Assembly: GCF_036898095.1 (NCBI RefSeq)
Contig: NC_090743.1
Span: 14,426,409 to 14,490,408 of the forward strand
Direction: 5' to 3'
Length of the DNA stretch: 64,000 nt
From: Palaemon carinicauda
Taxonomy: Eukaryota; Arthropoda; Malacostraca; Decapoda; Palaemonidae
The notes under the pieces: model-generated
Databases searched by the model: none
What the model was told of the DNA's origin: nothing
The model's input: the letters and a program-made list of their open reading frames with translations, nothing else
Program-made: the position numbers and the translations under genes
In this document: positions 22,100-33,620 of the stretch, in pieces
How positions within the stretch are numbered: the first letter of the stretch is position 1
Layout: every line of letters starts with the position of its first letter

Positions 22100-22105
22100 G
22101 TAAGT
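22100..22105 (+). other. Consensus splice donor
   Basis: GTAAGT immediately after CAG, a full match to the animal donor consensus, leaving the exon in phase 1. Confidence 0.5.
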
Positions 22106-23286
22106 GCATTGACACCTTGGCGTTCCCTATGGGTGGTGCTTTCATGTTCGACCCGTGACATCTCTGCGGGTTTGTCAGGTAGTTAAAGGTATTGAGAGGT
22201 CAGTTGCTTTTTAAAGATGTGATTATTATTACCCTTGAAAAGTATTATTTAAATCTACGATTATATTCGAAAAGCAAACAATACAATGACTAAGCAATCA
22301 TATTATAGTTGTATCGTGATAAACTGTGAATAAAGGCTAAACTTTTATTATAGGATCGTATTTATTTATGTTTTTTGTTCGAGTAAACACGTCGAGCATT
22401 AGATGTGCAGAGGGGAGAGGACTCATTAGCATTCCTTCTCGCAAGTGATACTTTCTCAGCCTGAGTTCAACAACGTTACGTCGTTGATGTTACGGTATCC
22501 AGAGGCTGTTTAGATCCTGGAGATGAGATACTTCATGCAGTTCTGTATAATTCCGTATCGTAGTTTACGTGATGTTAGAATGTCAAAAAGGTTTTGCATC
22601 ATGCTTCAGGCCATTTAGTTTTATGCTCTTTAAATGAACGTTGAACATAATCTCTTGGATTTACCCGATGCTCATTTACTAAACCTTCTTTTATCTATTT
22701 TGAATCTTGCAGATATAAGATTAAATCCCCCGATATTTGAGATAACGGAGATTATCGAAAAACATAATCTTATGCCTAATCTCGAGGTGTTTTTTATGTT
22801 TTCTTACTTGAAAGCATATAACCGGTCCTCACACATCTCCGTCAACTATCTCAAGATATCATTATTTATTTGGATAAACTATTCTTAAATGTCAAATAAG
22901 TAAATAGTTTCACGCGGAAATATGAAAACAATAAAAGATGCATTATTTTCTGCTTGAGAAGAAATTCGAACCCCAAATATTCGGCATTATCTGCATTTTT
23001 TTTTCCCTGTCATTGGATGTCCAACTCTGTGGTGCTTGAATTGAAATTAAATTTAAAATGGGTTGGTAAAAATAAAAGTTTTGATTGATCGATGTAATTT
23101 ATATAGATTTGGATCACAACTTCTATGACCGTAATCACTGACAGCAAAAGATATTTATATTCTCTCTTGTATCCTTATATTCTTCGTATACACTGTAGTG
23201 TGAGAGGAGTGGGGGCATGATTCTTATTCGTAAAGTAACGAGGCATAGATATTTAAAATAGAACTGCTATAAGCTTTCAGGAAGAC

Positions 23287-23287
<1 letters not shown>
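22106..23287. other. Probable intron, no recognised gene
   Basis: AT-rich downstream of the candidate donor. Short frames such as the one at 22634-22885 have no recognisable domain. Confidence 0.4.
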
Positions 23288-23336
<49 letters not shown>

Positions 23337-23945
23337 TTGCTAAGCTACAACCCAAGTTGGAAAATCAGAATTCTATAAGCCCTAGGGCTGCAACAGGGAA
23401 AAGAGCCCAGTGAGGAAAGGAAATTAGGAAACTAGAAGGGAAGTAATTAACAATCAAAATAGAATATTTTAAGAACAGCAACAACATTAAAATAAATTTT
23501 TCATATATAAACTATAAAAACTTTAAAAGACAAGAGGAGTATCCTCAAGCAAGAGAACTCTACCCCAAGATAGTGGAAGACTATGATAATACAGAGGCTA
23601 TAACATTATCACAGAGAACAATGGTTTGATTTTGGAGTGTCCTTCTAGAAGAGTTGCTTACCATAGCTAAAGAGTCTCTTCTACCCTTACCAAGAGGAAA
23701 GTAGCCACTGAACATTACATTGCAGTAGTTAACCCCTTGAATAAAGAAGAATTGTTTGGTAATCTCAGTGTTGTCAGGTGTATGAGGACAGAAGAGAATA
23801 TGTAAAGAATAGGCCATACTAATCGGTGTAAGTGTAGGCAAAAGGAAAATGAGCCGTAACCAGTGCGAAGGATTCAATGTAGTACTGTCTGGTCAAAGGA
23901 CCCAATAACACTAGCGGTAGTATCTCAATGGGTGGCGGGTAAGGT
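23288..23945 (-). mobile_element. LINE-tailed non-autonomous repeat, copy 5
   Basis: (TTA)n at 23290-23336, core GCTACAACCCAAGTTGG, then the module through GAACAATGGTTTGATTTTGG, GTGTTGTCAGGTGTATGAGG and GTAGTACTGTCTGGTCAAAG. Reaches GGTAGTATCTCAATGGGTGG at its far end, among the most complete copies at the 5' side. Confidence 0.85.
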
Positions 23946-24841
23946 TAACAAGGGGTTTTAGTAAAGAGTATGTTTACCTAGAAAAAATTTATGTTTTGTC
24001 AAAAATAATGCTAAAAGAGAAATTTAAGAGCTGTGGTTCAGAAAAGGATGAGCAAGAGACATCACTTTAGTAATCCTAAGGATGACAACAACCCCTTTCC
24101 CTTAATATGTCTTCTATAAGTCCAAGAGCAAGCTTTTTGTCGATGTCTGTCTTGTGTTCCTTGAAGTGTCTTATATTTTGCACTCACAGTTTATGGAAAA
24201 CAGTATGTATAGTTTAGTCAACAGTCAATAATAGCTTCCCTACCTTAGTACTCCGTTAGTCTTTTTTTTCATGTTTGACGAAGTCAAACTTGCTTCTCTT
24301 TTTCTCGAAATAGGTAATGTGAGATAAGCGTTGTAACGTGGTCCCTATCCATCTAGATACCCAAATTCAGTGGAGTATTAACCTTACCCTCACTGCCGTT
24401 ATGCCTGAAATAATTGCTTCTGACAAAAAAGAAAGATATTCAAGAGCAGAGCCGGTAAGTTAATTAATTGAAGAGGTTGAAATTAAAGCTCAAACCTTAG
24501 AGTTATAAAGAAACATCGTGAAAATCAACTATTTATATTGCCTCAAAGTTTTAAAGAAAGAAAACATGTTCTTTTGCAGGGAAAATAAAGGTAAAATATG
24601 TGATATTTGATTAAAAAACGCAACGTAAAGTCTTAAAAGAGCTTCTCTGATCTTGTTTATACAAGGCAAATACAAAAACTGTTCATGTTAAGGGTAACTT
24701 GATAACTTGAAGGTTCATACGAGAGAAAGCAAGGTATTTGATCCCCTCGCTACGAAGCTCTAGAAATGGAAGCAAGCATTATTACAGGTCGACAAACATG
24801 GGGTAGAAAATTGGCACTCTTTGATGAACTGAAAATAACAC

Positions 24842-24875
<34 letters not shown>

Positions 24876-26125
24876 ATTATTATTAATTTTACTATTATTA
24901 TTATTATTATTATTATGGCTTTCACTCTTTCACTCTGACAGTCCATTTAATATGATTATAAAAGAATGGAAATAAATAAAAGTGATAATGCAAGAAGCTT
25001 TTTCTCGGCTTTGTTTTTATAACGATGCGGTCACCGAGTGGTTTGATTGTCAGGTATGACGAAAGATTAGTTTGTGTTCAAATTAAGAAAGTGAAAATAT
25101 AGCGCATATATCTCTCAAGCGAGACGCTTAGCCATCTTTATTTGATAGCCAAGAGGAGATCTAAGAAAGTTTTGATATTTGAGGAAGTGTAAGTTACAAC
25201 GTGACACTCCCTAAAGTCGTTTATTAATTGTATTACACAATACAAGATCATATAGATTATTATACTACCTTTTTAAAGCTGGGTTGAATATGTGATTTTT
25301 TATGAAATTTTGCATATGAGCCCTTAACTCAATCATAATTTTTCTATGGTATTTTGTCGGATAACGGTGTAGATTTCAAACTACTTATTGCTCGCAAATC
25401 CACCCAGCCCGTCTATGCACCCCGTAATCACTGCATCATTGCCTTTTATTTGCACGCACTCTCCTTTTTTCCAACCAATTAACCTCATCCATTTTCACCA
25501 CATGACTACACCATGCAAAAAGATTTAGAATAATTTTTACATCTATGATAATCTTTTTACCACGTAACCTGTATCTGCATCCGCTGGAGTCGATAAAACG
25601 GGTGTTGGGTTAGTAACCTCATCTCTGAAGACTTGTTGGAATACCTGGAGACTTGGCTCTTTCTGTGAAAATGCCTTATGGTGAAATTATCTATAAGCAG
25701 GTGTTCCTTAATCTAGTATATAGTTTTTTCTCGCATTAGTAAAGTCCGTGGTCTGATTCCTGGTGTGTCGTTCCCTCGTCAACTTAGCTATGATCAAATA
25801 ATGAAAAGAACTTTGTTCCAACAGCCTCATCCCTAATTCAGGACCATTTGGAGCTGCCCCTTTTCATGAGTACAGAGGCATATGTTTATTCTAATTACAT
25901 AACAACAGTCGAAATCGATTTTTATTTATCTTAAGGGCTAAATGTACAGTATAGTGCCACTGTCATTCATGTGTCACTCAACAGACATAGGTTTGAATGT
26001 AGTGTATACAGGGAATTAACATACAGTATATCCTTTGGGTATAGGCTGGAATTTACTACCATCTTAAGGGAATATGATATTAATGGATTTTTTCTTGACT
26101 TGATATTTGGAAACATAAACCATGC

Positions 26126-26129
<4 letters not shown>
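23946..26129. other. Unassigned DNA
   Basis: Apart from a (TTG)n(TTA)n tract at 24841-24915, nothing recognised. No LINE tail core adjoins that tract. Confidence 0.45.
24841..24915. repeat. (TTG)10(TTA)n compound microsatellite
   Basis: TTG units pass into TTA units with one TTTTAC interruption. One of three TTA/ATT tracts here that lack the LINE core. Confidence 0.95.

Positions 26130-26190
<61 letters not shown>
26130..26190. repeat. (CT)25(CA)5 microsatellite
   Basis: Pure CT followed by CA units. Confidence 0.95.
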
Positions 26191-26639
26191 TGCGACTTTG
26201 CTTTTATTGAAGTTTCCTCTTGCGAAAACGCCCCTTGGCACTTTTACTTTTTTGTTTCTAATATTACGGGCTGCTTGGTTACCACAAGTATCCACCACGG
26301 GCTGTGTTTAAAGCGCTAACTACATACCGGTGTAGACTAGATGTTACTGGAGAAGAACCAGTAAAAAAATTATTAGGTCTATAAATAAATGCCTCTGTGT
26401 ATTAATGCTAATTTAGCCGAGTGCTGGACGACACTGAGAAACCTGACCTATCCCAAGAATTGCATTGGTGGGGAAAAGCTGGTTTTGTAATGTAAAGATC
26501 GACCAAGACCTTTATCTCGTTTTTAATTAAAGAAGTGCTTAATGACGAATGCTGGTTACAAGAGGATTGATCTCTCATATATGTATGTATGTACTATATG
26601 TGTGTAAGTAATCATGTATGTATATATACACTAGTGTAC

Positions 26640-26767
26640 AAGGCCCATACAAATGACGGCTGAATATTTAGATAGATATACACATACGCGCACACGTAAC
26701 CCCCCTCTCAGCAAGGTATGACAACCCCCTTTCCCCGGCCTCAGAGTGACGGGGAGAGCTGAATGTG

Positions 26768-26772
<5 letters not shown>
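26640..26772 (-). repeat. Dispersed repeat flanking (TA)n, copy A
   Basis: On the minus strand (TA)n is followed by CACATTCAGCTCTCCCCGTC, then GGGTTACGTGTGCGCG and TATTCAGCCGTCATTT. The same order of motifs (AACTCTCCCCGTCTCAGG ... TTAGTCGTCATTTTTGACGG) follows (TA)n at 58862-58970. Confidence 0.6.
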
Positions 26773-26835
<63 letters not shown>

Positions 26836-26836
26836 G
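26773..26836. repeat. (TA)n microsatellite
   Basis: About 31 TA units adjoining dispersed repeat copy A. Confidence 0.95.
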
Positions 26837-26916
26837 TGACACACTTTATTATACATACAAATATACATACTCCCCCAAATAATGCCAATAACTGAAGACT
26901 TTCTGTTACATAACCG

Positions 26917-26918
<2 letters not shown>

Positions 26919-26985
<67 letters not shown>
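26919..26985. repeat. (CT)n microsatellite
   Basis: About 33 CT units. Confidence 0.95.
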
Positions 26986-26986
<1 letters not shown>

Positions 26987-27289
26987 TAAAACATTCCCAC
27001 ATGAAGTTTTTTCTCATATTCCTAATCCTGTACTTACACGCTTTGTGATTTGAATATCAGAGGTTCCCACTCCCTTTGGTGGCCCCAGACGCCCAAGAAT
27101 TTTCTGCAGATTTGTCGTCGCCTGCATCCGCGATTTTGGCGTATGCAGTATGTTTGAACAGCTGCCTTTGCACCTACACTTGTTTATCTCTGTGGATGCT
27201 TGTTGCTTTATTCTGGTAACTATGTGCCCAGGCTCACATGCTAACTTGCATTCGTATGGTTGGCATATCCAGACTGCATGTGCATAGAC
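26986..27289. other. Unassigned DNA
   Basis: Slightly GC-richer spacer with no recognised domain, before an RTE-like 3' end. Confidence 0.45.
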
Positions 27290-28005
27290 ATTGCATCATC
27301 GTCGTCATTAGCTGTTGCTAGTCCACTGGTAGACAAAAACCTCAGACATGTCTTTCCACACGCGTCTGTTTATGGTCTTTCCGTGCCAGTCCACACCCCG
27401 CAAATTTTCTTAGCTCTTCAATCCCTCGTCTTTTCTTTCTTTCCCTGCTTCGTTTGTAAATCTCAAAGGCCCCATCGTGTTTTTCTTTTAGTCCATCTAT
27501 TATCAGTCATTTTTCAACATGTTAGAATAGTATCAACTTATTTTGCTCTAGTATCCATGTTGCCAATTTTCTGTCTCTTAGTGTTATTCCCATCAAAATT
27601 CCTTCCATAGCTCTTTGAGTTGTAACTAGCTTATGTTTCTAAAGCTTTAGTAAGACTCCAAGTTTCTGATGAATAAGTTAATGCTGGTGACCATCTGATT
27701 AGATGATTTTCTATTTGGAGAAAGGGGCGTTTTAAATTTTTATAATCTTATTATGTTTACCAAAATCTCTCCATCATATCCTTCTTATTCTTTTAGTTTC
27801 GGTCTCGTTTCCTGGGGAAACACTTACCATCTGTCCGAAGTACGTATATTAATTTAGAATCTCTAGAGGTTTGTCCATAACCCTTATTTGTTGTCTCTGT
27901 ATTTTCATTGAACATTATCTTTGTTTTACTCGTATTCATTTTTATTCTTACATATCTGCTTTCTTTATTCAAATCTTCTATCATCTTTTGAAATTCTTCC
28001 CATAT
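27290..28005 (-). mobile_element. RTE-like family B fragment, longest copy
   Basis: Minus strand from about 28005: MIEDLNKESRYVRIKMNTSK then TKIMFNENTE (segment just after the RT catalytic box, 'L-MN-SKTK-M'). Then come ALTYSSETWSLTKALE (the Y-ETW motif), KMTDNRWTKRKTRW and ELRKFAGCGLARKDHKQTRV, ending in (GATGACGAC)n-like repeats at 27290. Frames are broken several times. 5' truncated just after the palm; no YADD present. Confidence 0.75.
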
Positions 28006-29008
28006 TCACTAACCCATTAAATAAGTGTACATACCATGTATATGTGTGTTTATATACACGTGTGTGTATATTAATCCAAGCCACGTAATGAAAGTGAAAA
28101 AAATTATTGGAATTAGCACTTCTGTCGTTAGACATTTAGAGAGTTTGGGTATGTCAATACGCGAAAGGGGTAACTAACGAAGTTTTTCATTTTTCCTATC
28201 ATGGCTTGATACATATTTTATACTTATGTGTCAGCTGTCGTGATTTATACCAAAGTATAATATATGTTTATATATAAATAAATAAATGAATATATGATAC
28301 ATAGACGTTTATGAATATATAAATTCCGTAAGTGTGGCGACCTCAGAAGGTGTAGCCAGTCAAAAAAGGGGGTGGGATTCTTGTCTTGATGAATGGGCGC
28401 TGGTCAACACTATCACTAACTTACCACCTGTCCACTTGGTCCGAGTTGGGACTACTAATATTTAATCCAAGAAATAAGGCATAGATGTGACAGTTTTTTT
28501 TTTTCCTAAAATCTTAATGTGAACCTTTCAAGACTGCTGTTACCTCTTATTAAGGAGAAACTATATATAATGTGTGTTTGGGACTGTAGTTTCGTATCAA
28601 CATCCAAAATATTTTTGTATGGTACCCCAGATTACTGTATGCTTGCGTCTAGTACATTTATTTGGAATTACAAACTAATGTGAGAAACTATTTATTTAAT
28701 TTATTTATTATGATTTTTATTTTCATTCGGCAATGCATTCCTTCTCCCAACATTTGCTGATTTTTCATTTTAAGATAAGTCATATAGATTTTTTTGGTGA
28801 TGCTTTTATTTCCCACTAACCTTTTTTTATACGTCATTCCAACAATATCAAACATTCTCCTTTTATTGGATAGAACTAAAAGGATTCTCATTTGGCCTAA
28901 AACAGAACTGGTTTTTCCATTTGCTTGATTATACTGCAGTAAAAGGAATTTCTCCTTGAATCGTAAATTGATAGCAGGGAATATTTTGCGTATCTTCACA
29001 CTAGTTTA
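28006..29008. other. Unassigned AT-rich DNA
   Basis: No recognised element or domain. The minus frame at 28688-28999 is Lys/Ile-rich with no motif. Confidence 0.45.
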
Positions 29009-29140
29009 AACATTAGATAGGTACATTTTTAAATATTTTATACACTTCATTACATTAGATAAGTATATTTTTTAAATATTTTATACACTATTACATTAGA
29101 TAGGTAATTTTTTTTAAATATTTTATACACTTCATTACAT
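29009..29140 (+). repeat. ~42 bp unit, three tandem copies
   Basis: CATTAGATAGGTACATTTTT then AAATATTTTATACACTTCAT recurs at 29011, 29053 and 29094 with small T-run length changes. Confidence 0.9.
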
Positions 29141-29357
29141 TCTTACTGGTGTGATTTTATGATAAGTATGAAATTTTCACGAATACCTATGTAATGGGGA
29201 AACGAGAAACATATTTGCAATTTTAAAAGTTTGCCGTAATTATGTTCGTTGTCTTGGTTCTCATTCAAGACTTCCTTCACTGTCATTAAAAAAAAAATGC
29301 ATTAGAATGATAGTGAATGAAAATATAATCGAAATTGTATTCATTTTACATTACTAT

Positions 29358-29360
<3 letters not shown>

Positions 29361-29418
<58 letters not shown>
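29361..29418. repeat. 58-base T homopolymer
   Basis: Uninterrupted T run. It could be the poly(A) of a retrocopy on the minus strand, but the adjoining sequence (GTTAACATTTGCACTG...) shows no coding similarity and no target duplication was evident. Confidence 0.9.
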
Positions 29419-29419
<1 letters not shown>

Positions 29420-29804
29420 TTAACATTTGCACTGATTTAACGGTTAAATTGCAGGTGTATCTTGACAAAACCAGTCTGGCTGCCAATTCCCATTTCTTCT
29501 AGAGACGTATTTATTTTTTTTCTTCTACAGGTTTTTATATATTTGTGCGTTTTAATTAAAGATTTGTCATATTTCCATTCGATTTTATTGATCTTCTTCA
29601 TTGATCTTTACGGATGAATTTTAACATACTAAAAAGACCGTTTTTTCTATTTATACTACTCAGTGTGCATCAAGATCACAAAACAAAGCCTCTAATATTA
29701 ATGTATTATTATTATATTTTTACGTGAACTATGATACACCCATTTGAAATACAAATTTAAAAAGTAACAAACTAATGGTACTCTTATACACACGCACGCG
29801 CTTT
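29419..29804. other. Unassigned AT-rich DNA
   Basis: No recognised feature between the T run and a (TA)n tract. Confidence 0.45.
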
Positions 29805-29807
29805 TAT

Positions 29808-29810
29808 ATA

Positions 29811-29880
<70 letters not shown>
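29808..29880. repeat. (TA)n microsatellite
   Basis: Over 30 TA units with a TGTG break near the left end. Confidence 0.95.
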
Positions 29881-29881
<1 letters not shown>

Positions 29882-29914
29882 GCTGGCCCTTCAAGAAGTA
29901 ACACGAATTCTCTT

Positions 29915-30530
29915 AACCTAGGGTAGAATCATTTAAGTATTTAGGAACTATTATATCCAATACAGGGTCTTTAGAATTAGAGTTTAGTGAAAGTTTGAAA
30001 AAAGCAAATCAGACAATGGCTAGGTTAAGTAAAATTTGGAAATCAAATCTCCTGAAATTGCATATAAAAATCAGACTATATATCAGTTTGAGATCGGTGT
30101 TACTCTATCGACATGAGTCATTGTATGGCAATGAAACCATCTCTAATAGGTTTATTAGATTTGACAACAAAGCCCTCAGAAGGACATTGAGAGTTAAGGG
30201 CAAGACAGGATTAGAACTGGAACTATAAGAGATTACTCGAATGGCCGTTGTGGATTAGATCGTGATGAAAGGTAGATGGAGATGAATTGGGCATGCTCTT
30301 CGCACTTCCCAAGACAGATTAGTTCACCAAACGTTCAGCTGAGCTTCACAAAGCACTTGCAGAGTTGGAAGACCCAGGCATACATGGCTGAGGACTATGA
30401 AGTACAAAGTAGGAGATGATGAATGAAGAAGTATTGAATTAAAAGCTGAAGATAGAGACGACTGGCGAAATCTAACCGAGGCCCTTTGCGTCAATAGGCG
30501 TAGAAGGAGATGATGATGATGATGATGAGG
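29915..30530 (+). mobile_element. RTE-like LINE, 5'-truncated 3' end
   Basis: Starts inside the region after the RT palm: ESFKYLGTIISNTGSLELEF, SLKKANQTMARLSKIWKSN, ISNRFIRFDNKALRR, then out of frame GMLFALPKTD-like and RRVGRPRHTW-like tail codons, DDWRNLTEALCVNRRRRR and (GATGAT)n at 30508-30530. The best copy of the 3' terminus in the window and the reference for the deletion in 7455-9535. A stop ends the longest frame at about 30226. Confidence 0.85.
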
Positions 30531-30930
30531 GTAGTTTAAAGGATTTGCGGAAGCCATCCTCTCACGATATAGCTCTGTCAGTGGATTATTTTACCATGCG
30601 TTATTGTATTTAATTCTCATTTCACAGTAAAACACTTAAATGACACCGGTTATTCTTTTTTTTTATTTCTTTCAACAAATAAGGATTTACTGCCCTTAAT
30701 TCCTCTTTCCGAAAAGCATAACTTCTACATCTCCAAGGTCTTTCTTTTATACTGAAGGTCTGGGATATTTGGTGCATACGATTTCAGTTCTATTTCCTCG
30801 AAATTTGTTTCATATTTAAAAAAAGGAAAAATTTACAGCATGAGGTTGTAAATCTATATTGGAAGGCCGTTTTGCATTGATACACTAAAGGTAAATCTAT
30901 TTTCCTGAAATTTTTTTTAATAAGGTCAAC

Positions 30931-30936
<6 letters not shown>
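30531..30936. other. Unassigned AT-rich DNA
   Basis: No recognised feature. Confidence 0.45.
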
Positions 30937-30995
<59 letters not shown>

Positions 30996-31020
30996 TATAT
31001 GTATGTGTATATAATATATT

Positions 31021-31053
<33 letters not shown>

Positions 31054-31054
31054 G
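30937..31054. repeat. Imperfect (TA)n microsatellite
   Basis: Several TA blocks broken by ATTATATGTATGTG and TTTA. Confidence 0.95.
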
Positions 31055-31463
31055 TGCGTTGCAATCTTGATCATTCAATCTTTTCATTCATTCTTAAAGC
31101 TTTCCTCCTTGATGATTTTCAGAGGTGAAGCACGTGCTAACTCAACCCTGGCTTGATTTATTACCTGCAGTTATGTTGCATTATTTTTAGGTGGCATTTC
31201 GCTATTTGCCTCTCATTTTGGTTTGAATGATTATATTTACACGTGCTATGTTTGCAGAAATGACACTAATTCGTGGAAAAGGTAATATTGGAAGCCTGGA
31301 AGAGTGCACGATAAAAGCGATATCCTGATTTCTTCAACTGTATATTTCACTTTTATTTTATTAAATTTGTTACGTCCGTTATGTCTGTTGAAGCATATAT
31401 TTTCACCCATGTTTTTTTCTGTGCTATATCTAGAGATCAGGTGGATCAAAATTCTTAACACTT

Positions 31464-31464
<1 letters not shown>
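31055..31464. other. Unassigned DNA
   Basis: No recognised element or domain. Confidence 0.45.
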
Positions 31465-31465
<1 letters not shown>

Positions 31466-31516
<51 letters not shown>

Positions 31517-31545
31517 TGTGTGTGTGTGTGTATTCGTTGTCTTGT

Positions 31546-31622
<77 letters not shown>

Positions 31623-31628
31623 ATGTAT
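31466..31628. repeat. Compound (TA)n(TG)n...(TA)n(TG)n(TATG)n microsatellite
   Basis: Two TA-TG blocks separated by TATTCGTTGTCTTG. Confidence 0.95.
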
Positions 31629-31805
31629 TCATCAAGTCTTTCTGAGATTCTAGACTATTTTAGAATACAGTATATAGTCTCCTAAGTTGAGAGGATTTAC
31701 CTTAAAATTACATAATGATTGCACAATTAAGTTCTCCAATATCCTTGTTCTCACGTTCTTGAGATATTCCAGCTAAGAAACTCAGAGTTCGTGTGATGTA
31801 TGAGG

Positions 31806-31813
31806 CTTTAGAT
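31806..31813 (+). repeat. 8 bp target site duplication, left
   Basis: CTTTAGAT, identical to 32223-32230. Confidence 0.85.
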
Positions 31814-32222
31814 CAGTGGTTCCCAAACTTTTTTCTGCCATTTCCCCCATGCACCCAGTTCAACCTTCCAGATTTCCCCTTTCATGTGTATGAGGGAAAA
31901 GAGTAGTTAAAACACACTTGAGACTATTTACTGAATTATTTTTCTAATGTACAAATTTACTGATAAATTGGATAGAGAGCAGCCTTCATGCCCACTCTCG
32001 CCTGCCTCAGAAATGGGCATGCCACTCCAATTTTCCGCTTGAATATCATGTCAGTGAGAACTGATATGATCATATCTCAATTGAATGGCTAACAACAAAT
32101 TGTCGCACGTACTTTGGGGACATTTTCCGCTTGTTTTAGTTAGTTGGTAGTGTAATTATTTCCCCCCTGAAAGCTTCAATTTTCCCCCCAGGGGGAAATT
32201 TCCCACAGGTTGGGAACCACTG
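31814..32222. mobile_element. hAT-type non-autonomous transposon (MITE)
   Basis: 409 bp. Terminal inverted repeats start CAGTGGTTCCCAA (left) and, read inward from the right, CAGTGGTTCCCAA as well, diverging after 13 bases (CAGTGGTTCCCAAAC against CAGTGGTTCCCAACC). It is flanked by perfect 8 bp duplications CTTTAGAT. TIRs beginning CAG-GG/TGG and 8 bp duplications are hallmarks of the hAT superfamily (established knowledge). The interior has no transposase frame, so mobilisation would need an enzyme in trans. C/G-rich runs near the right end (TTTCCCCCCAGGGGGAAA) form an extra internal palindrome. Confidence 0.9.
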
Positions 32223-32230
32223 CTTTAGAT
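32223..32230 (+). repeat. 8 bp target site duplication, right
   Basis: CTTTAGAT, identical to 31806-31813. Confidence 0.85.
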
Positions 32231-33027
32231 GCAATGTTGCCCTGAGTGTCCTTTCTGCATTTATAATTTTTTCCTAAAGAAAATACAATGAAATTCCTTA
32301 TATTCGTTCGGAAATATAAAGCGACTCTACAAGGCATTTCCCAATATAGAAACTTGAGTTTGGTCAGTCAATTCATTAAACCTCGATCCTTATGAGATCT
32401 AGGTCGTGTCTTGTGATTCATCCTCTTGACTTATTAGCCCAGGTCCTTTTTTAGCCGTAACTGATGGATTACAGTCTGTTGATAAGGTACGTCAATGTGT
32501 CCTCCGGGTGGCAGATGAAGATTGAGGGTTTTTCGTGTATCCGTACCTTTTTTTTAGCGAGAATATATTATTATATAATAATATACATTCGTATACATGT
32601 ATAATTTTATTACGTATTGGATGGTGTTTTCAAAATAGTAAACTTCGATGTAACAGTTTTTTAAGGTTTTAAGAATAATTATCTAACTAACTTTAAACCA
32701 ATTTCACGTAGTCACTGTAATAAAACTAATTAGTGTCAGAATACAAAATTTCCCTGTACACTGAAAACATTTTATCTCACACTGAATAAGTTGAAAAGTT
32801 TCTAAAGATAAGAAAAATTATGCAGGTACACGCCCGGTGAACAGCATCGCCCTCAATACCAATGCCTAAGAACTTCCAAACGATTTTAGGACAACAGAAT
32901 GAGTTAGAGAAATTCGCTACGTAAAATCGTGTTAGAACTCTTACCAGACGTCATATATTACCAAATAAAGAAAATAATTATTCACTCGGAGATAACATTG
33001 TTTTCAGTGTATGCTATTTGTTAAATT
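32231..33027. other. Unassigned DNA
   Basis: No recognised feature. Confidence 0.45.
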
Positions 33028-33130
33028 ATTTCTTTTCCTCCTTGGCTATTTTTCCCTGTCCCTTGGACTTATAGCATCCTGCCTTTCTAACTAGGATTTT
33101 AACTTATCTAGTGATGATAATAGTAATAGA
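33028..33130 (+). mobile_element. LINE 3'-tail repeat, short copy
   Basis: TTTCTTTTCCTCCTTGGCTA, TATAGCATCCTGCC, CTAACTAGGATTTTAACTTA then a decayed GATGATAATAG tail. About 100 bases, the most diverged copy in the window. Confidence 0.7.
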
Positions 33131-33284
33131 AAATGTAAGTTGAAGGTGAAAAAAAAAAATATAAGACCTCGGAGAAATCCCTTGTCACTCTGGAGGATGA
33201 TATGATTCATGCCTTGGATATTTTATATATAATTTTAGTTTTCGAAAAAAAAAAAACTACAACAAGCAAAGTGTCTATTTTTTA

Positions 33285-33620
33285 ATCACTTCCGCCAACG
33301 AAGTTGGGAGGAGGTTATGTTTTTGCCCCTTTTTGTTTGTTTGTTTGTGAACGACTTCCTGGACACAATTCTACTCACAGAGTAGTGAAACTTTCAGGGA
33401 TTAATTGTTATGCTGACGTGGAAGTGATTCAATTTGAAGGTCAAAGGTCTAGGTCCAGCAAAAGGTCGTTCGAAATAGCCCTAACCTAAACCCTAAGTAT
33501 GCACGTGGCTGTCACACAGACTTCAAATACGCCTACGGTCTAATATGGGAAAGGCAAGATGGTTTCGAGAAATAAGCGGCCGTGGTGGATGTCTGTACTC
33601 TCAGAGTGCATTTCTAGTTA
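33285..33620 (+). repeat. Widespread 'CCGCCAACGAAGTTGG' repeat
   Basis: Begins ACTTCCGCCAACGAAGTTGG then GAGGAGGTTATGTTTTTGCC and (TTTG)n. The middle contains TGAAACTTTCAGGGATTAAT and GGTCAAAGGTCTAGGTC. Ends GGTGGATGTCTGTACTCTCA and GAGTGCATTTCTAGTT. From memory, repeats with this head and tail are dispersed in genomes of many invertebrates; their class is not settled to my knowledge. No coding frame is needed to explain it. Confidence 0.65.
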
